From assembly GCA_011033025.1 (NCBI GenBank), contig WFMF01000614.1:1-64000 (forward strand): DNA of 64,000 bases, written 5' to 3'. This stretch comes from Beroe forskalii (taxonomy: Eukaryota; Ctenophora; Nuda; Beroida; Beroidae). Positions 46,674 through 58,400 of the stretch are shown piece after piece. The position numbers and the translations under genes are program-made. The stretch's first letter is position 1, and each line of letters begins with the position of its first letter. The notes below the pieces were generated by a model. That model saw only the letters and a program-made list of their open reading frames with translations. It searched no databases and was not told where the DNA came from.

Positions 46674-49600
46674 TCACACACACTTGCACGATGTAACGCG
46701 CAGGTTGTGGAACGTTGTGATCTGGTTCTCCATGGTGATAGCCTCCGCAGTGTCGTAGGAGGCGGGGACGCAGCACGGCTCGTAGCGAGACTCTCTGATT
46801 TGTTCAGCGTACTGGCCTGTAGCAACGGTGGATTACTATTCCTGAATTCATCAATTTAGAAACTAATGTTGCAGGAATTGGTTTGCCAATTGTCCTGGTA
46901 ATATTCATACTTTAGACAACTTCGAACAATAAAGCTTGTGCAGCGCGAAACTAAAATTAAAAAGAAGCCAGCCAGATCTATCGTATAATAGTTACCAGTA
47001 ACTTTCACTGAATTAAGTTGACTTTAGATCAACACGTTGACTTAAACTAAACACGTTACCAGGCACCAACGCGTTACCAGGCAGCAACACGTTACCAGGC
47101 AACAACACGTTGCCAATACCAGGTAACAATTCGCGTTACCACGCACCTAGGATGAGGGTGTGGAGGGGCGGGTCCTGGTCCGTTTTCCAGAGATAAGGGC
47201 AGCTGCCCGCGCAGTAGTTCACATAAACCCCGGCAGGGGCCCGGATGGAGGGGATGGCCATGTCCTTCTCAAACTGCAGATAGAGGAGACGCACTCCACA
47301 CTTGCCCTCGTCCTTGCCCCAGTAGTTCGGCTCCTGCATCTCATGGGATTAAAGGAAATTGGGAGAGATGGAGAATACCGTTAGGGGAGGATGACAGATC
47401 CGATGTTTGGGAGACTTAATTGGAGAGTTGGGAGGTCAGGATGTGATTTCAACTGGAAGAAAGGGTAAAAGTTGATGATGTTAGAACAATAAATAATAAT
47501 TATGGGCCGTTAGAAACAACTACAAGGTGTGTAGTCTTCACTCTACAAAGGTGTGGAGTCTACAAGGTCAGCATTTCACTCTCATGAATGTGATTATCGT
47601 ATATCCTGGGTCCCAGGTTGTTCACAACAGTCCTCTTATTCTGGCGACAGCTCTTCAGGAAAATACGCGGCCTGAAGGTAAGAATGAGGTTCAATGACCA
47701 GTAAAAACTTCTTCATTATTTTGGGCAGATCTCCCACAAGGTTGGGTTCTAACAGACAGGGGCGCCGGGCGGTGCCCCTGTCTGTAAAGACTCCGTAGAG
47801 TTAGACAGGGGTAACTAAGGGGAAGGGGTACTCTCATATAGGCCAAATATGTAACAAAATATCGTCACAAAGTATTGTCAACCTTCGGAAACAACCGATG
47901 CCACTTCATCCCAAAAACCGCTCATAAATTCCGACAGTATGACTGATATTATGTGCCAAATATTATGATTTAATTACAGCATCAAAATATGCACCACATT
48001 GATCGAATTTCCGTCAAACGATCAAGAAAATCATTAATTGGCCGGATGATGGTATGGAATGTGATAGAAATAGGCGGTGTGACGACATCAATTCGCCATT
48101 CTTAATCATGAAAATGAAGTCACTCTCAAACTTTCGATTTTACGCAAAGCAAAGGAATTGCAGCATATTCATGATGATTCAATCAAAAGAGAAATAGGTG
48201 GTAACGTTTTATTTATAGTTAGTGTTTGTCATCAGTACTTCCTGATGGAAATACTTTCACATTTTGAGAGCGCTGTCTCATGTTTCAGTGAAGATTTGAG
48301 AGCTGCACGACAAAATTTGTTACCCGGAAGTCAACAAATCAAAAAATCTAAACATCTAAATTAATATTTACTCAAAAAAGGAAATTCCAAACCAGAGAAA
48401 TGTAGCCTCTGCAGTACTTGTATCAATTCACGTATTTGAAAGGGCCTTATTTTACAAATCATAGAAATGTAGATTCCTGATCAGATTCCGAAACACTCTC
48501 GACTGTATCAAGAAGTAATCGGTAATCAGTAAGTCAGTATCGGTAATCGGTTATCAGTAATCGGTAATCAGTAATCGGTAATTCATAAACGGTAATCAGT
48601 AATCACCTATGCTCGCCGACGATTCCGAACTTGAACTGGGGGGTGAGGTAGGCTTTGCTGTCCAACTTGTGGGGACGTATCTCGAATCTTATCAGCACTT
48701 TATTCCGGGTATTAGGCACTATTTCCTCCGGGAAGTGGGGCGTGAATTTATGAAACATCGGACAGCAAATGAGTCAATCAAGTCAGAACAAAAATGCGTA
48801 CTGAAGTCTCAAAATTAGAATAAAAGTCCAACTGCAAGGGCTGATAATGAAGCAGGAGACGCACACATTTTACGTCATCTAGAACGGGAGGAAAGGGACT
48901 TATTCCCACCAACAGTGCCTCTGCACACTGAGAAAGGAGCATCAGTGATGGGGGACTGCCCGGACCTCTCACAGGCCCATCTCCCTTTTAGTGGTAACCC
49001 CTGATAATGACGTCACCCACCCACCTCCGGGAAGTGATCCTCCGTGAAGGCGTCGTAGACGTTAAAGTTCTTCCAGCCCCGCACGTTGTGTCCCATCTTC
49101 TTACTGTCCACCACGTGCTGTCCTCTGAGGAGCACCTCTACTCTCTGTGGACTACGCGAGGTCTGTCCTTGCTGGTAGAGGCGCAGCTCTGCACTGCATA
49201 GAGACTAGGGGAGGGATAAGGGGAGTGAGTTAGAGGGAATGAGAGGAGGGAGTTAGGGAATTAGAGAATAGGGAGTGAGGAGGGATATGAGTGGGGAAGG
49301 GGGTAAGGGCAGGGTAATGAGGGGATGGGTTTGTCCTCGCAGGAGAACCTCGACTCGCTGGGGACTACGCGAGGTCTGTCCTTGCTGGTAGAGGCGTAGC
49401 TCTGCACTGCATAGAGACTGAGGAGAGTAGGGGGTGAGAAGGGGAGTGGAGTGAGAGGGAGATAGGTTGGGGGAGTGAGAGGGAGTAGGGGATTGGGGTT
49501 GGCAATCGGGATACAATGCTTCGTAGAAATTGTACGCATTCTGAATTCTGATTCAGGGACTGGGGATAGTACTGAAGGATTGATTGAATTTCCGAATAAT

Positions 49601-52328
49601 GAAATAATGATCAATCCTTGAGTAGTGAAAAGCACTGCGGTAATCGGTCTTCAATCAATCACGTACTAAAATAGCCCTAAAGTAACAAAATAACATTTAA
49701 TTGATTATCTTAGCGGAGAATGCTTTGTGATACAATAAGGGGCGGTTTAGGACTATTTTACATGAGATAAATTGATATTTAATTGCAGACTGACAAGTTA
49801 AAAGCGATATGCAATTATGATTAATTGATTGAAGGATTTAAAAGGATTTTATGATAACCGCGGTGCAGACTGCAGAGATTGAAATGTTGTCAAATCACTA
49901 TTCGAAATCTTCGTACTGACGGAATCGTCAATCAACAACGATTGATGCGCGGCTCAAATCTTTTAACTTATGCTAATCAAAGCACCGGATTCAAAAGGTC
50001 TATTTAATTTGGAAAATTCCTGCAGTGCTTTGATAGAGATTAAAGTGCTTTGACAAAGATTGAAGGCTTTCATTTGCTTTTTTTCGTTTCCTGGAATGAA
50101 TCACCTCGGCAAGATTGAATTAGAAAGATGTCAGAAAATGTTAAACCACAATGGGATGAAAATAATGATCTGAAATATTTAAAATCTCAGATTTAAAACA
50201 TTTAGAATCCAAAGTACCTTATCTCTGGTATGTCTGAGCAGGTTTCTGTTAATGGTGAAGTTTAGGAATAGGGACGTCCCGTCTCCGGACGCTGACTCTG
50301 AAAAAAATCCTCTGTTACATTCCCTCTAAATTGTTTGAAACCCACAAGGTACCGATTTGAAGGGCTCTGAAATTAGATAAAATGATAATCAGAATCATTA
50401 TCACAAGAACAAATCCATCTTAGTTTTTTGTTTTATGGCAAGCTCAATTTAAAACTTTTTCGAAAGAATTTACGATATTTCTAAAATCAATAACCCAGAA
50501 TGGTATTAGATAGCATTCTGTCTCTGAAAAACAGGAATCCATGCTATAGTTCATTAGTTTCCTACTTATTTCTTTTTATAAGAAGCTCGATTTAAATTTA
50601 TTGGAAAGAATTCTTGGGGTTTTAAATTTATTCCAGACAATTTAAGCGAGATTTTAAAAAAAATCATTAACCCAGAATGGCCTTGGATTCTAATAATGAG
50701 TTTCCCACTTATTTCACTTTTTATGAGAAGCCCAATTTAAAACTTAAGAATTCACAGGGTTTAAAATTTATTAAAGAGAATTTCGTACGAGATTTTTAAA
50801 AATTAACAAACCCAGAATAGCATTAAATTAATTAGAAACAAAGTGATTTCTTTGAATTTATTAAAGAAATTCTCGATAAGAAAGAATTTTCCAGGCGCTC
50901 AGAGGTATACAAATAGCTCTCTCAGATTTTATATTTAATAATATTTCATTAACCATAATATTCATTAAAACTCGTACATAAATAATAAGCGATTGAGATG
51001 ACGTCATTATCATGGATTAGAATGGTGAGTTGCTTACGTCACCAGAGCGCATTTCATCACCGCTCACTGGCCACGAATAACTGTGTTTCGAGGGAGTTTA
51101 CAATTTTATATGACACAAATTTAACTCCGCAATCGTTCTCGAATAGACTGCATAAATTAAGAAATAGACAAATACGCGTATGTTTGGTTGCACTAAAGAT
51201 ATAGATTATATACACCAAAATGTGACATTTCCCTGATTTTGAATATAATTTTAGTTTGGTAATATACTGTGTATTTGACGTAGCGCCAAGTCATTAGCTG
51301 GGATGGTTGGAGATTGACAAATGAATTGATAACCACCCTAAGCCTGCGGGAGGGGTTGGGGTTGGGATAAGCTGAGTTTATTATAATCTTGATAACAATG
51401 ATCATTTCAATGACTGAGTCAATGTAAATGATGAGCCCCTGATTCACAATCCACCAAAATCCATACATTTCACAACACACCTTATAAGCTTATATCACCA
51501 GTCGGATGGTGGTCAAGATTAATGATGAGCCCATATTCCAGATTCTGAGTCAAGTAAAGTGATTAGCCCCTATTTCACAACTCAAATATATCCTCTGAAA
51601 TTTTGCCTCTCACAAAAGAAATTGATATAATTTGGAATTTTAAATCTCGGAATTGCATAAATTACAACCACGTTCAGATACAGATAAGTTGAATCAAAGG
51701 CCTCCTGTATTCGAATAATTTAGAGATTTAGAGGTAATGTGATAATAGAAGTTCCCTCAGAGCTATAACCACTGAATAATGACTTCATTATCATGGCTTT
51801 AAGTGAGAATTTTATAACATCATATGGTTATATTTTTAGAAGTGTCACATAATATAGTTGAAGTAACTCAAAAGAACACCAAAGTGCCATATGATTTAGC
51901 TGGGTGTGTCAGGGCAGTAAACTGTCACTATAGTCACGATGTCACATATTAAATGATAATTCATCACATACCAGAATGGTGTAAACTGATCACGATGTTA
52001 TTGATAGCAATATATATAATATTTGAGGGTATGTTGGATGTGCACAACTTTTGATCAAATTGGAATTCTGAGGACTAAAAAGGTTGAAATTAAAAGAGAT
52101 ATTTTCCAAAAATCACCTCCGTTTTTTGAAATATTAAAAAAAAAAGAATAAGACAATTTTCACAGTATTTCCCTCACCTGGGTTAACTGACACGAGGTCG
52201 GTGTTATCTGATTTGCAGCATCTGGAATTGAGGTACTGAGTCTCTGAGGTAATGAAGTACTCCACTCCGAGATTCCGGGCGAGGGAGGTGAGGAGGAGGG
52301 TGAGAAACCAAACTACACAGCGAAACAT
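46674..52328 (-). CDS. TGF-beta superfamily ligand
   Basis: A secreted growth factor: signal peptide (MFRCVVWFLTLLLTSLA), propeptide, mature cystine-knot domain. Exons 52178-52328, 50218-50297, 49025-49204, 48607-48725, about 47552-47671, 47147-47339 and 46674-46816; about 325 aa. The propeptide has the usual FLNFTINRNLL and AELRLYQQG pattern. RQNKR is a probable furin site. The mature part contains CGVRLLYLQFEKD, APAGVYVNYCAGSCPYLW, CCVPASYDTAE and NLRVTSCKCV: seven knot cysteines including the interchain one. CPYLW and the SCKC end are most like TGF-beta sensu stricto, but the two extra N-terminal cysteines of that group are absent. The junction 47552|47339 does not resolve cleanly: both sides carry catgag, and canonical sites give a 1-base shift. 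Introns carry minisatellites right at two donors. Confidence 0.93.
47046..47147 (-). repeat. Minisatellite starting at a TGF-beta gene splice donor
   Basis: About five units of 17-19 bp (minus strand gttgctgcctggtaacgt) begin at the donor of exon 6 (ctag|gtgcgtggtaacgcg). Units contain gttacc/aggcaac blocks that resemble RFX X-box half-sites. Confidence 0.85.
48069..48126. repeat. CRE-core palindromic element, diverged copy
   Basis: aaataggcggtgtgacgaca, then atcaattcgccattcttaat and catgaaaatgaagtca: left end and core match the 59971-60042 element in reverse order. It lies in a TGF-beta gene intron. Confidence 0.65.
48515..48607 (-). repeat. Minisatellite starting at another TGF-beta gene donor
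   Basis: From the donor of exon 4 (catag|gtgattactgattacc) the intron continues as repeats of a 13- to 14-bp unit gattactgattacc, with small variants, for about 85 bp. Confidence 0.85.
49331..49417 (-). pseudogene. Partial duplicate of TGF-beta gene exon 3
   Basis: Upstream of exon 3 (49025-49204) in the transcript, the same acceptor and first about 29 codons are repeated (SLCSAELRLYQQGQTSRS, then PQRVEVLLRGQ, with only synonymous differences) before the similarity stops at RGQ and intron-like sequence follows. No donor at the break is obvious. Period about 213 bp. It is either a dead tandem duplicate or a poison/alternative exon. Confidence 0.85.
50998..51042. repeat. CRE-core palindromic element, core only
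   Basis: atgacgtcattatcatggat, then tagaatggtgagttgcttac and gtca. The tggcggt ends are missing. Located in TGF-beta intron 1. Confidence 0.7.
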
Positions 52329-53136
52329 TGTGATCCTGGGACAGGGGGATCAGGTTAGAACTGTCGAATTAGAATTTAAAGATAAAACTTGGAGAGAAAT
52401 TTGATAATCAGAGCAATAGTATTTGAGTATTTACAAGATTAATTAAACTTATCAAAAGATCCGAATGATTTTGAATTTAGGGGTTCAGTCTGACAAGGAA
52501 AAGTCAAATCTCGATTTAGAAAGTGTATAAACGCTCAAAATAAAGCCGGGGAAAGTTTGTAATTTGGCAGGAAACTTGCAAAGACAGCGACGAAATTTCT
52601 TATGTCGGATATGTCCTTCCCTTTGAAAATACAGGAAATGCTGTGAGAGGAAAAAATAGTGATGATGAAAGAATATTTTTATCAAAAAAAGTAACGAATT
52701 CCAAAGAAATTAAAATTATAGTAAACGCCTTTTTCACCACAAACTAACTTTACACCAACTTTAACCGAGTTACAACTCAACAGGTTAATGATAAAATACG
52801 CCCGATATCACGCAAAATCAACATTCCAAAATCTGCTTTTTTCATGTCACTCGGAAAAACAGGCACTGCAAAGTCATCAATTTACCATTTGTGAATCATG
52901 ATACAAACGTCATTTTGGAAAAATCTATCAATTTTTAACTGCGTACTTTTCAATTATTTCACAGCGTATTCTTATGGAGTATTCTGCAGGGAATCACGCA
53001 GACACACACAAGCAAACAAGTGCAAAAACAGAGAAATAAAATGTTCTAAAAGAGACGTGTCCGTCTGTCACAGAGCAATTAGGGAGTGTGAGAGAGTGAG
53101 AGTGTTATCATAGGGCTCTCTGAGCCGCGCACACAC

Positions 53137-53206
53137 AATAGGCGGGGAAGAGTGATGACATTGTGATGGTTTAGAATGGTGGATTGTACACGATAATCCG
53201 CCTATT
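53137..53206. repeat. Palindromic element (AATAGGCGG ends), full copy
   Basis: About 70 bp, bounded by aataggcgg and ccgcctatt, with the core gatgacattgtgatggttta, then gaatggtg. One of the complete members of the family. Confidence 0.85.
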
Positions 53207-54582
53207 CTTCCGAGCATAGCGTTTGGAGGTGAGAAAAGACCATCATCAAACACAGAAATATATTCCATTGCATGCGGATCAAATGATAATTCCATTGACA
53301 TTCCTCTTGGCACACATCACGATAGAAATGTGGTTATTATTGGAAATTAAATTCGGGAAATATAGTTCACACGAGCACTCACAAAAGAGAAGTTTTCCAG
53401 AAAAAAAAAATCAAGTTGTCTGCGAAATATTGATGATTTTGATTTCGTAAATTGACCAGTATTTCAAAGTATGAAAGTGAAATCAGTCCAACGGCCTGTT
53501 GATTGAGTGGAACGTTTAATTGACATCAGTACGTGGACAATGCAAATTGAATGTGGTGAGAGAGAGTTTTAACATGCATTCTTCCACCGCTTGAATTTAT
53601 GTTTTAACATGATATCTCGCGTTTTAATTCAATTATAACTCTACACGACTACGCCTGATGCTTCAGAAGACAACTGCATGTGATGTTCATTTTAAATTCT
53701 TTTAAATCCTAAAGAGATCGATTTTTAATTGAATAATTGAATTTGATTGCCATAAGGCCCAAAAATAATCTGATAAGTTCTGCCTGACGGCTTAAAACTA
53801 ATCTAATACGTTGTCAATTTGAACAAGTGGGAGACAATCATTGCTCATATGGCGTTAAAGAAAATTGTGACGCAGCATAAAAAGTTCCCAAAAAGTGCAA
53901 CCACGTATGAGTTGCATAATGTTGAGGGGGGAGAAGAGTTGCATTTTATTAAGGGGAGAAGAAAAAGGACAATAGTGATTCCCGAGAAAAATATGAGTGT
54001 TGTGGATGTTACGACTGTAATTGTTTAATAAAATCCCAAACCGCAGCCGTGGGCACGGATAAGATGGCGTGATTGGAAAACGTCTCCACCCACAATAGGG
54101 CGGGCAGAATGATCGGGGATTCAAAAGGATCACGCATTTATTGAAGTGAAATGAAATGTTGGTTTTCAAAGGAATATGCATTTTTCAAAGGAAAGAGATT
54201 TTCTCAAAGGTAAAAACCAAAACTTGCTATCAAAAGGATAAATGAAATGCAACCTATTCTGTCATAATTGAATCTTTTAAAAAGTGTGTAAAAAGTGTGT
54301 AAGCACTCAAAGAAAGCGAGAAATCAAGCAAAAGAACCCCTAGGGGGAAATAATAAAAGTAATGGACAGTAAATGGACTTGGGGAATGGAAAATGCAGAT
54401 TCCTGTTGATATTTTGCCTCTCTCCCTATAGAAGAAAAGTACTAGTAAAGTGGAAAAGTAAAAACAATTCATTTAGAAGGAAAATGACCGGAAAATCAAT
54501 ACAAATCATATTGCCTGCCAGATCTATTCTACTGTGGAATTAACGACAATAATACAGAGGGAATTACAGGCCATGCTATAAC

Positions 54583-54654
54583 AATAGGCGCTTAAAAGTA
54601 CCATCATTTTCATGGTTTAGAATGGTGAAGAAATAACGCTGAACCGCCTATTTT
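54583..54654. repeat. Palindromic element (AATAGGCG ends), full copy
   Basis: About 72 bp between aataggcg and accgcctatttt, with the core ccatcattttcatggtttag, then aatggtga. Confidence 0.85.
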
Positions 54655-55304
54655 CTGAGAAGATATCTCATGATCTAATCACATAAAGCATAGCGCACTT
54701 TGCTTTCATCGAGACAGAATGAATATATCCAAGGTAGACGGGGATATCTCAAGAATGCGACGCGCGCGTTCAGTAGACTAGTTGAAGTCAACAATTCTCC
54801 ATTCTCAGCCCAAATAATTTCGTGCTTCTCAACCGCCTATTTTTGCGCGAGATCTCTGGATAAAGTACTCCTTGGAAGATCAAACAAATGAGGAGTCCGC
54901 CCCTCATCTAATTAAGTGATTATTTCCTCGTTAGATAGTATCATGAGATTACTCAACTACTCATCCCAGAGAGATATATAATTGAAAAAACGAGAGATTC
55001 ATATTATTTTCAGTGCGCGACACCTGGTCTGAATAATGCAATAAATAAATTAATACAATTAAAGTGAATCAGCGCCACCCAAAGCATGACACCGAATACA
55101 CTGGTTATCTTTATGGAGGAGTATTATTATATATATATATATACGATATAATAAATTAAATATATTATATACTAAAATAAATTATGGTCCTCTCTTTCTC
55201 TCAATGATAGATAGACAAGTATTCCGTCTGTGTCTAGATCCGGCGACTGCTGACAACTGATACTCACTATCTTGTGACGTCATTATCATAGCTTAACATG
55301 GTGG

Positions 55305-55404
55305 NNNNNNNNNNNNNNNNNNNNNNNNNNNNNNNNNNNNNNNNNNNNNNNNNNNNNNNNNNNNNNNNNNNNNNNNNNNNNNNNNNNNNNNNNNNNNNNN
55401 NNNN
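55305..55404. other. Assembly gap (100 N)
   Basis: Exactly 100 unknown bases, the usual arbitrary gap size, so its true length is unknown. It interrupts a copy of the palindromic element (left side ends gtgacgtcattatcatagct, then taacatggtgg). The exons before the 55575 exon could be in or beyond it. Confidence 0.98.
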
Positions 55405-55574
55405 CTTTCCACTCAATCACTGGCTCCCTTCCAGTCGATAAACAGGTTTTTTGTTACGCCAATTCTCACCATGATGACTGCACTCACCATGGTAACATAA
55501 TATTTATAATCACCATGGTAACCTATAAAAATCACCTTGGCAACATCCTACTGATGACGTCATATTTTCTCCAG

Positions 55575-56531
55575 GGTACAAGGAGTGTCAACACGGTAAG
55601 CACTTCCCAATCCCAAGCCTTCATGTACACTACTGGGGCCTACCAGAACATCAGCAACGGACAGAACTGTGGACCTTGTGGGAATCTTTACGCCTCCAAT
55701 TACTCCTCTGCTGCTCCTTTTCCCAAGTTCCCGCCAAATTCAGCCCCCTTCCCCTCTCCTATCCCCTCTCCACAATCTTCAAATGCTGCTTCTCCCTTCG
55801 GTTTTAGCCCCTCTGTGTCTGCATACAATTCCGCGTCTTCCTATGTTTCTGGTTCCTCGAACTGTGGTGCTTCTTCCTCTTCTAACCCTCCTTCTGCTTC
55901 CTCCTCCAACTGTTCAACTCCCTTCCCTGCTTCTCCAAGCCCACTTTCTTCGTCCTATGCTTTTCAGAGTTCGTCTCAATCTACTGCACCAGGATTTACA
56001 GGGGTTGTTCAGAGCACCGAGTTAACCCAGCAGAAATTGAGCCCACCACCACCCTACCCTGGTGAACTTCCAAATATCTCTCCTCCATTTCAAAATGCAT
56101 CTACCCCAGAGAATTGTCCCACGATTGGCGAGGTTCCATCCAAATCTTCAGTCCCTCATTCCATAAAAAGTGAATATGATAAGAGTGGTGTGGTGCCCAA
56201 TACTAGTATAGCAGCCCCTGACAAAAGCAAGAATGAGATCGATATCAAGAATGGTAGCCCCTCATCAGAGGATGATAAGACTTTGAAAAACTGCTCGCCC
56301 AAAGTGGAACCCCAAACTAACTCACCCCCAAATGCACCTCCCAATTTGACATCTTTAGCTGCGGTGCCTCAAACAAAATGGGAATCTCCCCAAATAAAGG
56401 GTGAATCCCCAACCCCATCAGCAGTGGCTGATGGAAACCTCCTGGGAGGAACTCCCGAATCTGGCAGTGGTCCAAGAGACACCACTGAGACTGATGTGGT
56501 AGTAGGAAGAGATGCCTCTCTGACTGATTAA
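55575..56531 (+). CDS. Terminal exon of a Ser/Pro-rich protein, probably a regulatory-protein tail
   Basis: After acceptor ttttctccag the frame is open for 318 codons to a TAA at 56529-56531. Sequence: GTRSVNTVSTSQSQAF, then a long low-complexity stretch rich in Ser, Pro, Ala and Asn (about 55730-56050), then a Pro-rich segment SPPPPYPGELP, and an acidic end. Several psi-Kx-E sumoylation-like sites (IKSE, PKVEP, IKGES) and SP motifs suggest a transcription-factor activation or repression tail; no DNA-binding domain is in this exon, so the family stays open. An internal ACG|gtaagc at about 55592 could be an alternative donor. Upstream exons are not identified; ccatggtaac blocks at 55480-55550 recall the repeat at 1131-1760. 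Confidence 0.7.
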   Translation, partial: GTRSVNTVSTSQSQAFMYTTGAYQNISNGQNCGPCGNLYASNYSSAAPFPKFPPNSAPFPSPIPSPQSSNAASPFGFSPSVSAYNSASSYVSGSSNCGASSSSNPPSASSSNCSTPFPASPSPLSSSYAFQSSSQSTAPGFTGVVQSTELTQQKLSPPPPYPGELPNISPPFQNASTPENCPTIGEVPSKSSVPHSIKSEYDKSGVVPNTSIAAPDKSKNEIDIKNGSPSSEDDKTLKNCSPKVEPQTNSPPNAPPNLTSLAAVPQTKWESPQIKGESPTPSAVADGNLLGGTPESGSGPRDTTETDVVVGRDASLTD

Positions 56532-57604
56532 ACTGACAATTAAAATGATGATAGTCATCAGGAAACTATTCAGTAATTCTAGAAAACTAAAAACTTCTTT
56601 CTGCAACAAACTAAAAAACTTTTTTCTCTTTTTTCAATTGATAACAATTGTGAATTGCATAAACCAAATAATCATTACAGTAGTTAGCATTCAGTTTAAA
56701 ATACTTAAATAGGTTCATTAAAATCAAGATAAATTATTTTCTGGTCGATAACGTATTTTACTTCTATATTTCTTGATTTCTGAATTTGAATCATATTTAT
56801 TAAAGACTTAAAGAATGTGAACGAGAAGCAATGGAATATTTATCTTCTTTATGAATATATCTTTATTGAATATTTATATTATTTTGAAATATCTGTTTAT
56901 ATTATAGACATAGCATTTGCTTGAGAGAGCATCCCTGACTGATAAAAATCATTAAGAATTTTTACCAAGTATAAGGTTTACCCGCTTTATTTTTCAGCAA
57001 TTTTGATTATATCCTAGTATTAATAGAAATAGAAATCAGTCATAAACTGCACATCATGGATGTTCTCTTGGCACTGAAATCTTTTTTATGATGATATAAA
57101 ATAATGTACATAATCCTCTGATATACTTATTATTGTTTTTCTTATATTTACGGCTGAACAAAACCGCTTATTTTAGACGTAGATTATTTTTATTGTGATT
57201 TATCAAACGATACAGTGACAGTTCGACATGAAGTTTTATGCGCGCGCCTTAAGTTTGCGCGGCGTAAAGACAAGTAAATAACATGTCTATACGCCACGCA
57301 AACTTACGCCGCGCAGAAAAAATTGCAGTTCGAACTGCCACTGATATTCTCATTTGACTGTTTTATGAATATGCTGTGATATGTTTTGTGTTTATTGCGG
57401 ATCTATTGTAAACTCTGGTTATATTCATTTAATGGAATTTATTTGTGGTTTTATTGGATCAATTTCATCCCTTGACCCTTTCTTTTATCTCCAGAGATAA
57501 GAACTTTATTATTTATGCTTTGACTCATTTCGTTTGACTATATTGATTGAAAATTAAATTGGATTGAAAATTAGATTTTCTCATTCATTTTATCTTTAAT
57601 TTAG
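56532..57604. other. 3' region, AT-rich
   Basis: Follows the stop of the Ser/Pro-rich protein and likely contains its 3'UTR. It also contains the long foldback at 57215-57345. No further coding evidence until the candidate exon at 57605. Confidence 0.5.
57215..57345. repeat. Foldback element with about 60-bp arms
   Basis: acagtgacagttcgacatga ... cttaagtttgcgcggcgtaa, then agaca, faces tgtctatacgccacgcaaac, then ttacgccgcgcag ... gcagttcgaactgccactga. The arms are near-complementary with a short loop (agtaaataaca). GC-rich in AT-rich surroundings. Confidence 0.88.
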
Positions 57605-57713
57605 GAGCATGTCTGTTCCGTATCAAGAACTGGAAGCTGCAGAGCTTCATGCTGTCTCAAGACTCGTGAGTGGGACCCATGCTGACCTCTGGAGGATCCC
57701 ACGCCATGATCAC
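57605..57713 (+). CDS. Candidate exon of unknown gene
   Basis: Acceptor attttag, open in the frame SMSVPYQELEAAELHAVSRL, donor cac|gtgagt; a second internal donor ctc|gtgagt at 57668 exists in a different frame (RIKNWKLQSFMLSQDS). Two strong donors in different frames mean the frame is not settled. It follows the Ser/Pro-rich exon on the same strand and might belong to an alternative 3' end of that gene. Confidence 0.3.
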
Positions 57714-58356
57714 GTGAGTTATTTGTATAATACTTCTCTTGAATAACTGCCCCCAACAAAAATAAAATTTTCACTTTTCAGCCATTGACACTTAGACGGA
57801 CTTAATGGGTGTATATTTTCCAAAAACCTTAATTTTTCCCAAGTACTCATTTGTGAAAATATATCCCTGTTTTAACAAAGCTGTTTGTGCTAAAATACTA
57901 AGTATTTGAAATCATTAATCCCACGAAATAACAATATGCCCTCATAAACATTTGTGCATCACAAAACAGCAGATATACGCAACCCCCTGCACATTCTAAA
58001 ACATGAAAGTGACAGCAATCGTCACCAGCAATTATACCGGTTCAAAGTGTTACTTTTTTCTTTAAGTAGTTTGTATACTTCTTTGAAAATGCCCCACCAT
58101 GAGGCAAATATTCAACTATTGATACTTTGATCGACTCAATGCTTCAATAGGTGTCTGTGTTCAAAAAAAACTCAGGACAGGAAGATGAAGTGTCCTGGGA
58201 TGAAATGTCGTGAGATTTCGTGCTACCGCAAGGTGTTATTAATTCCCTCTCGACTCCACTGTTCTCCGGAGGAGGCGTATTTTAACCTGACAGGTGTTTT
58301 TATGCCGCATTCGTTTAAATATAATAAATTCAAACTACTGTGAGAAATATCCAATG

Positions 58357-58400
58357 TGACGTCATCAAAACACCATTCTTATCCCTGATAATGACGTCAC
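58357..58400. repeat. CRE-core palindromic element, core only
   Basis: tgacgtcatcaaaacaccat, then tcttatccctgataatgacg and tca: the two TGACGTCA sites face each other about 30 bp apart. Confidence 0.7.

Larger units (their letters stand above)
52329..55304. other. Intergenic upstream of the TGF-beta gene
   Basis: Presumed promoter region of the ligand gene; no clear TATA box picked out. It holds two full palindromic elements (53137-53206, 54583-54654) and further related pieces near 54100 (aatagggcgg) and 54833 (accgcctattttt). An AT microsatellite lies at about 55127-55150. The truncated element at 55273-55304 runs into the gap. No exons supported. Confidence 0.5.
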
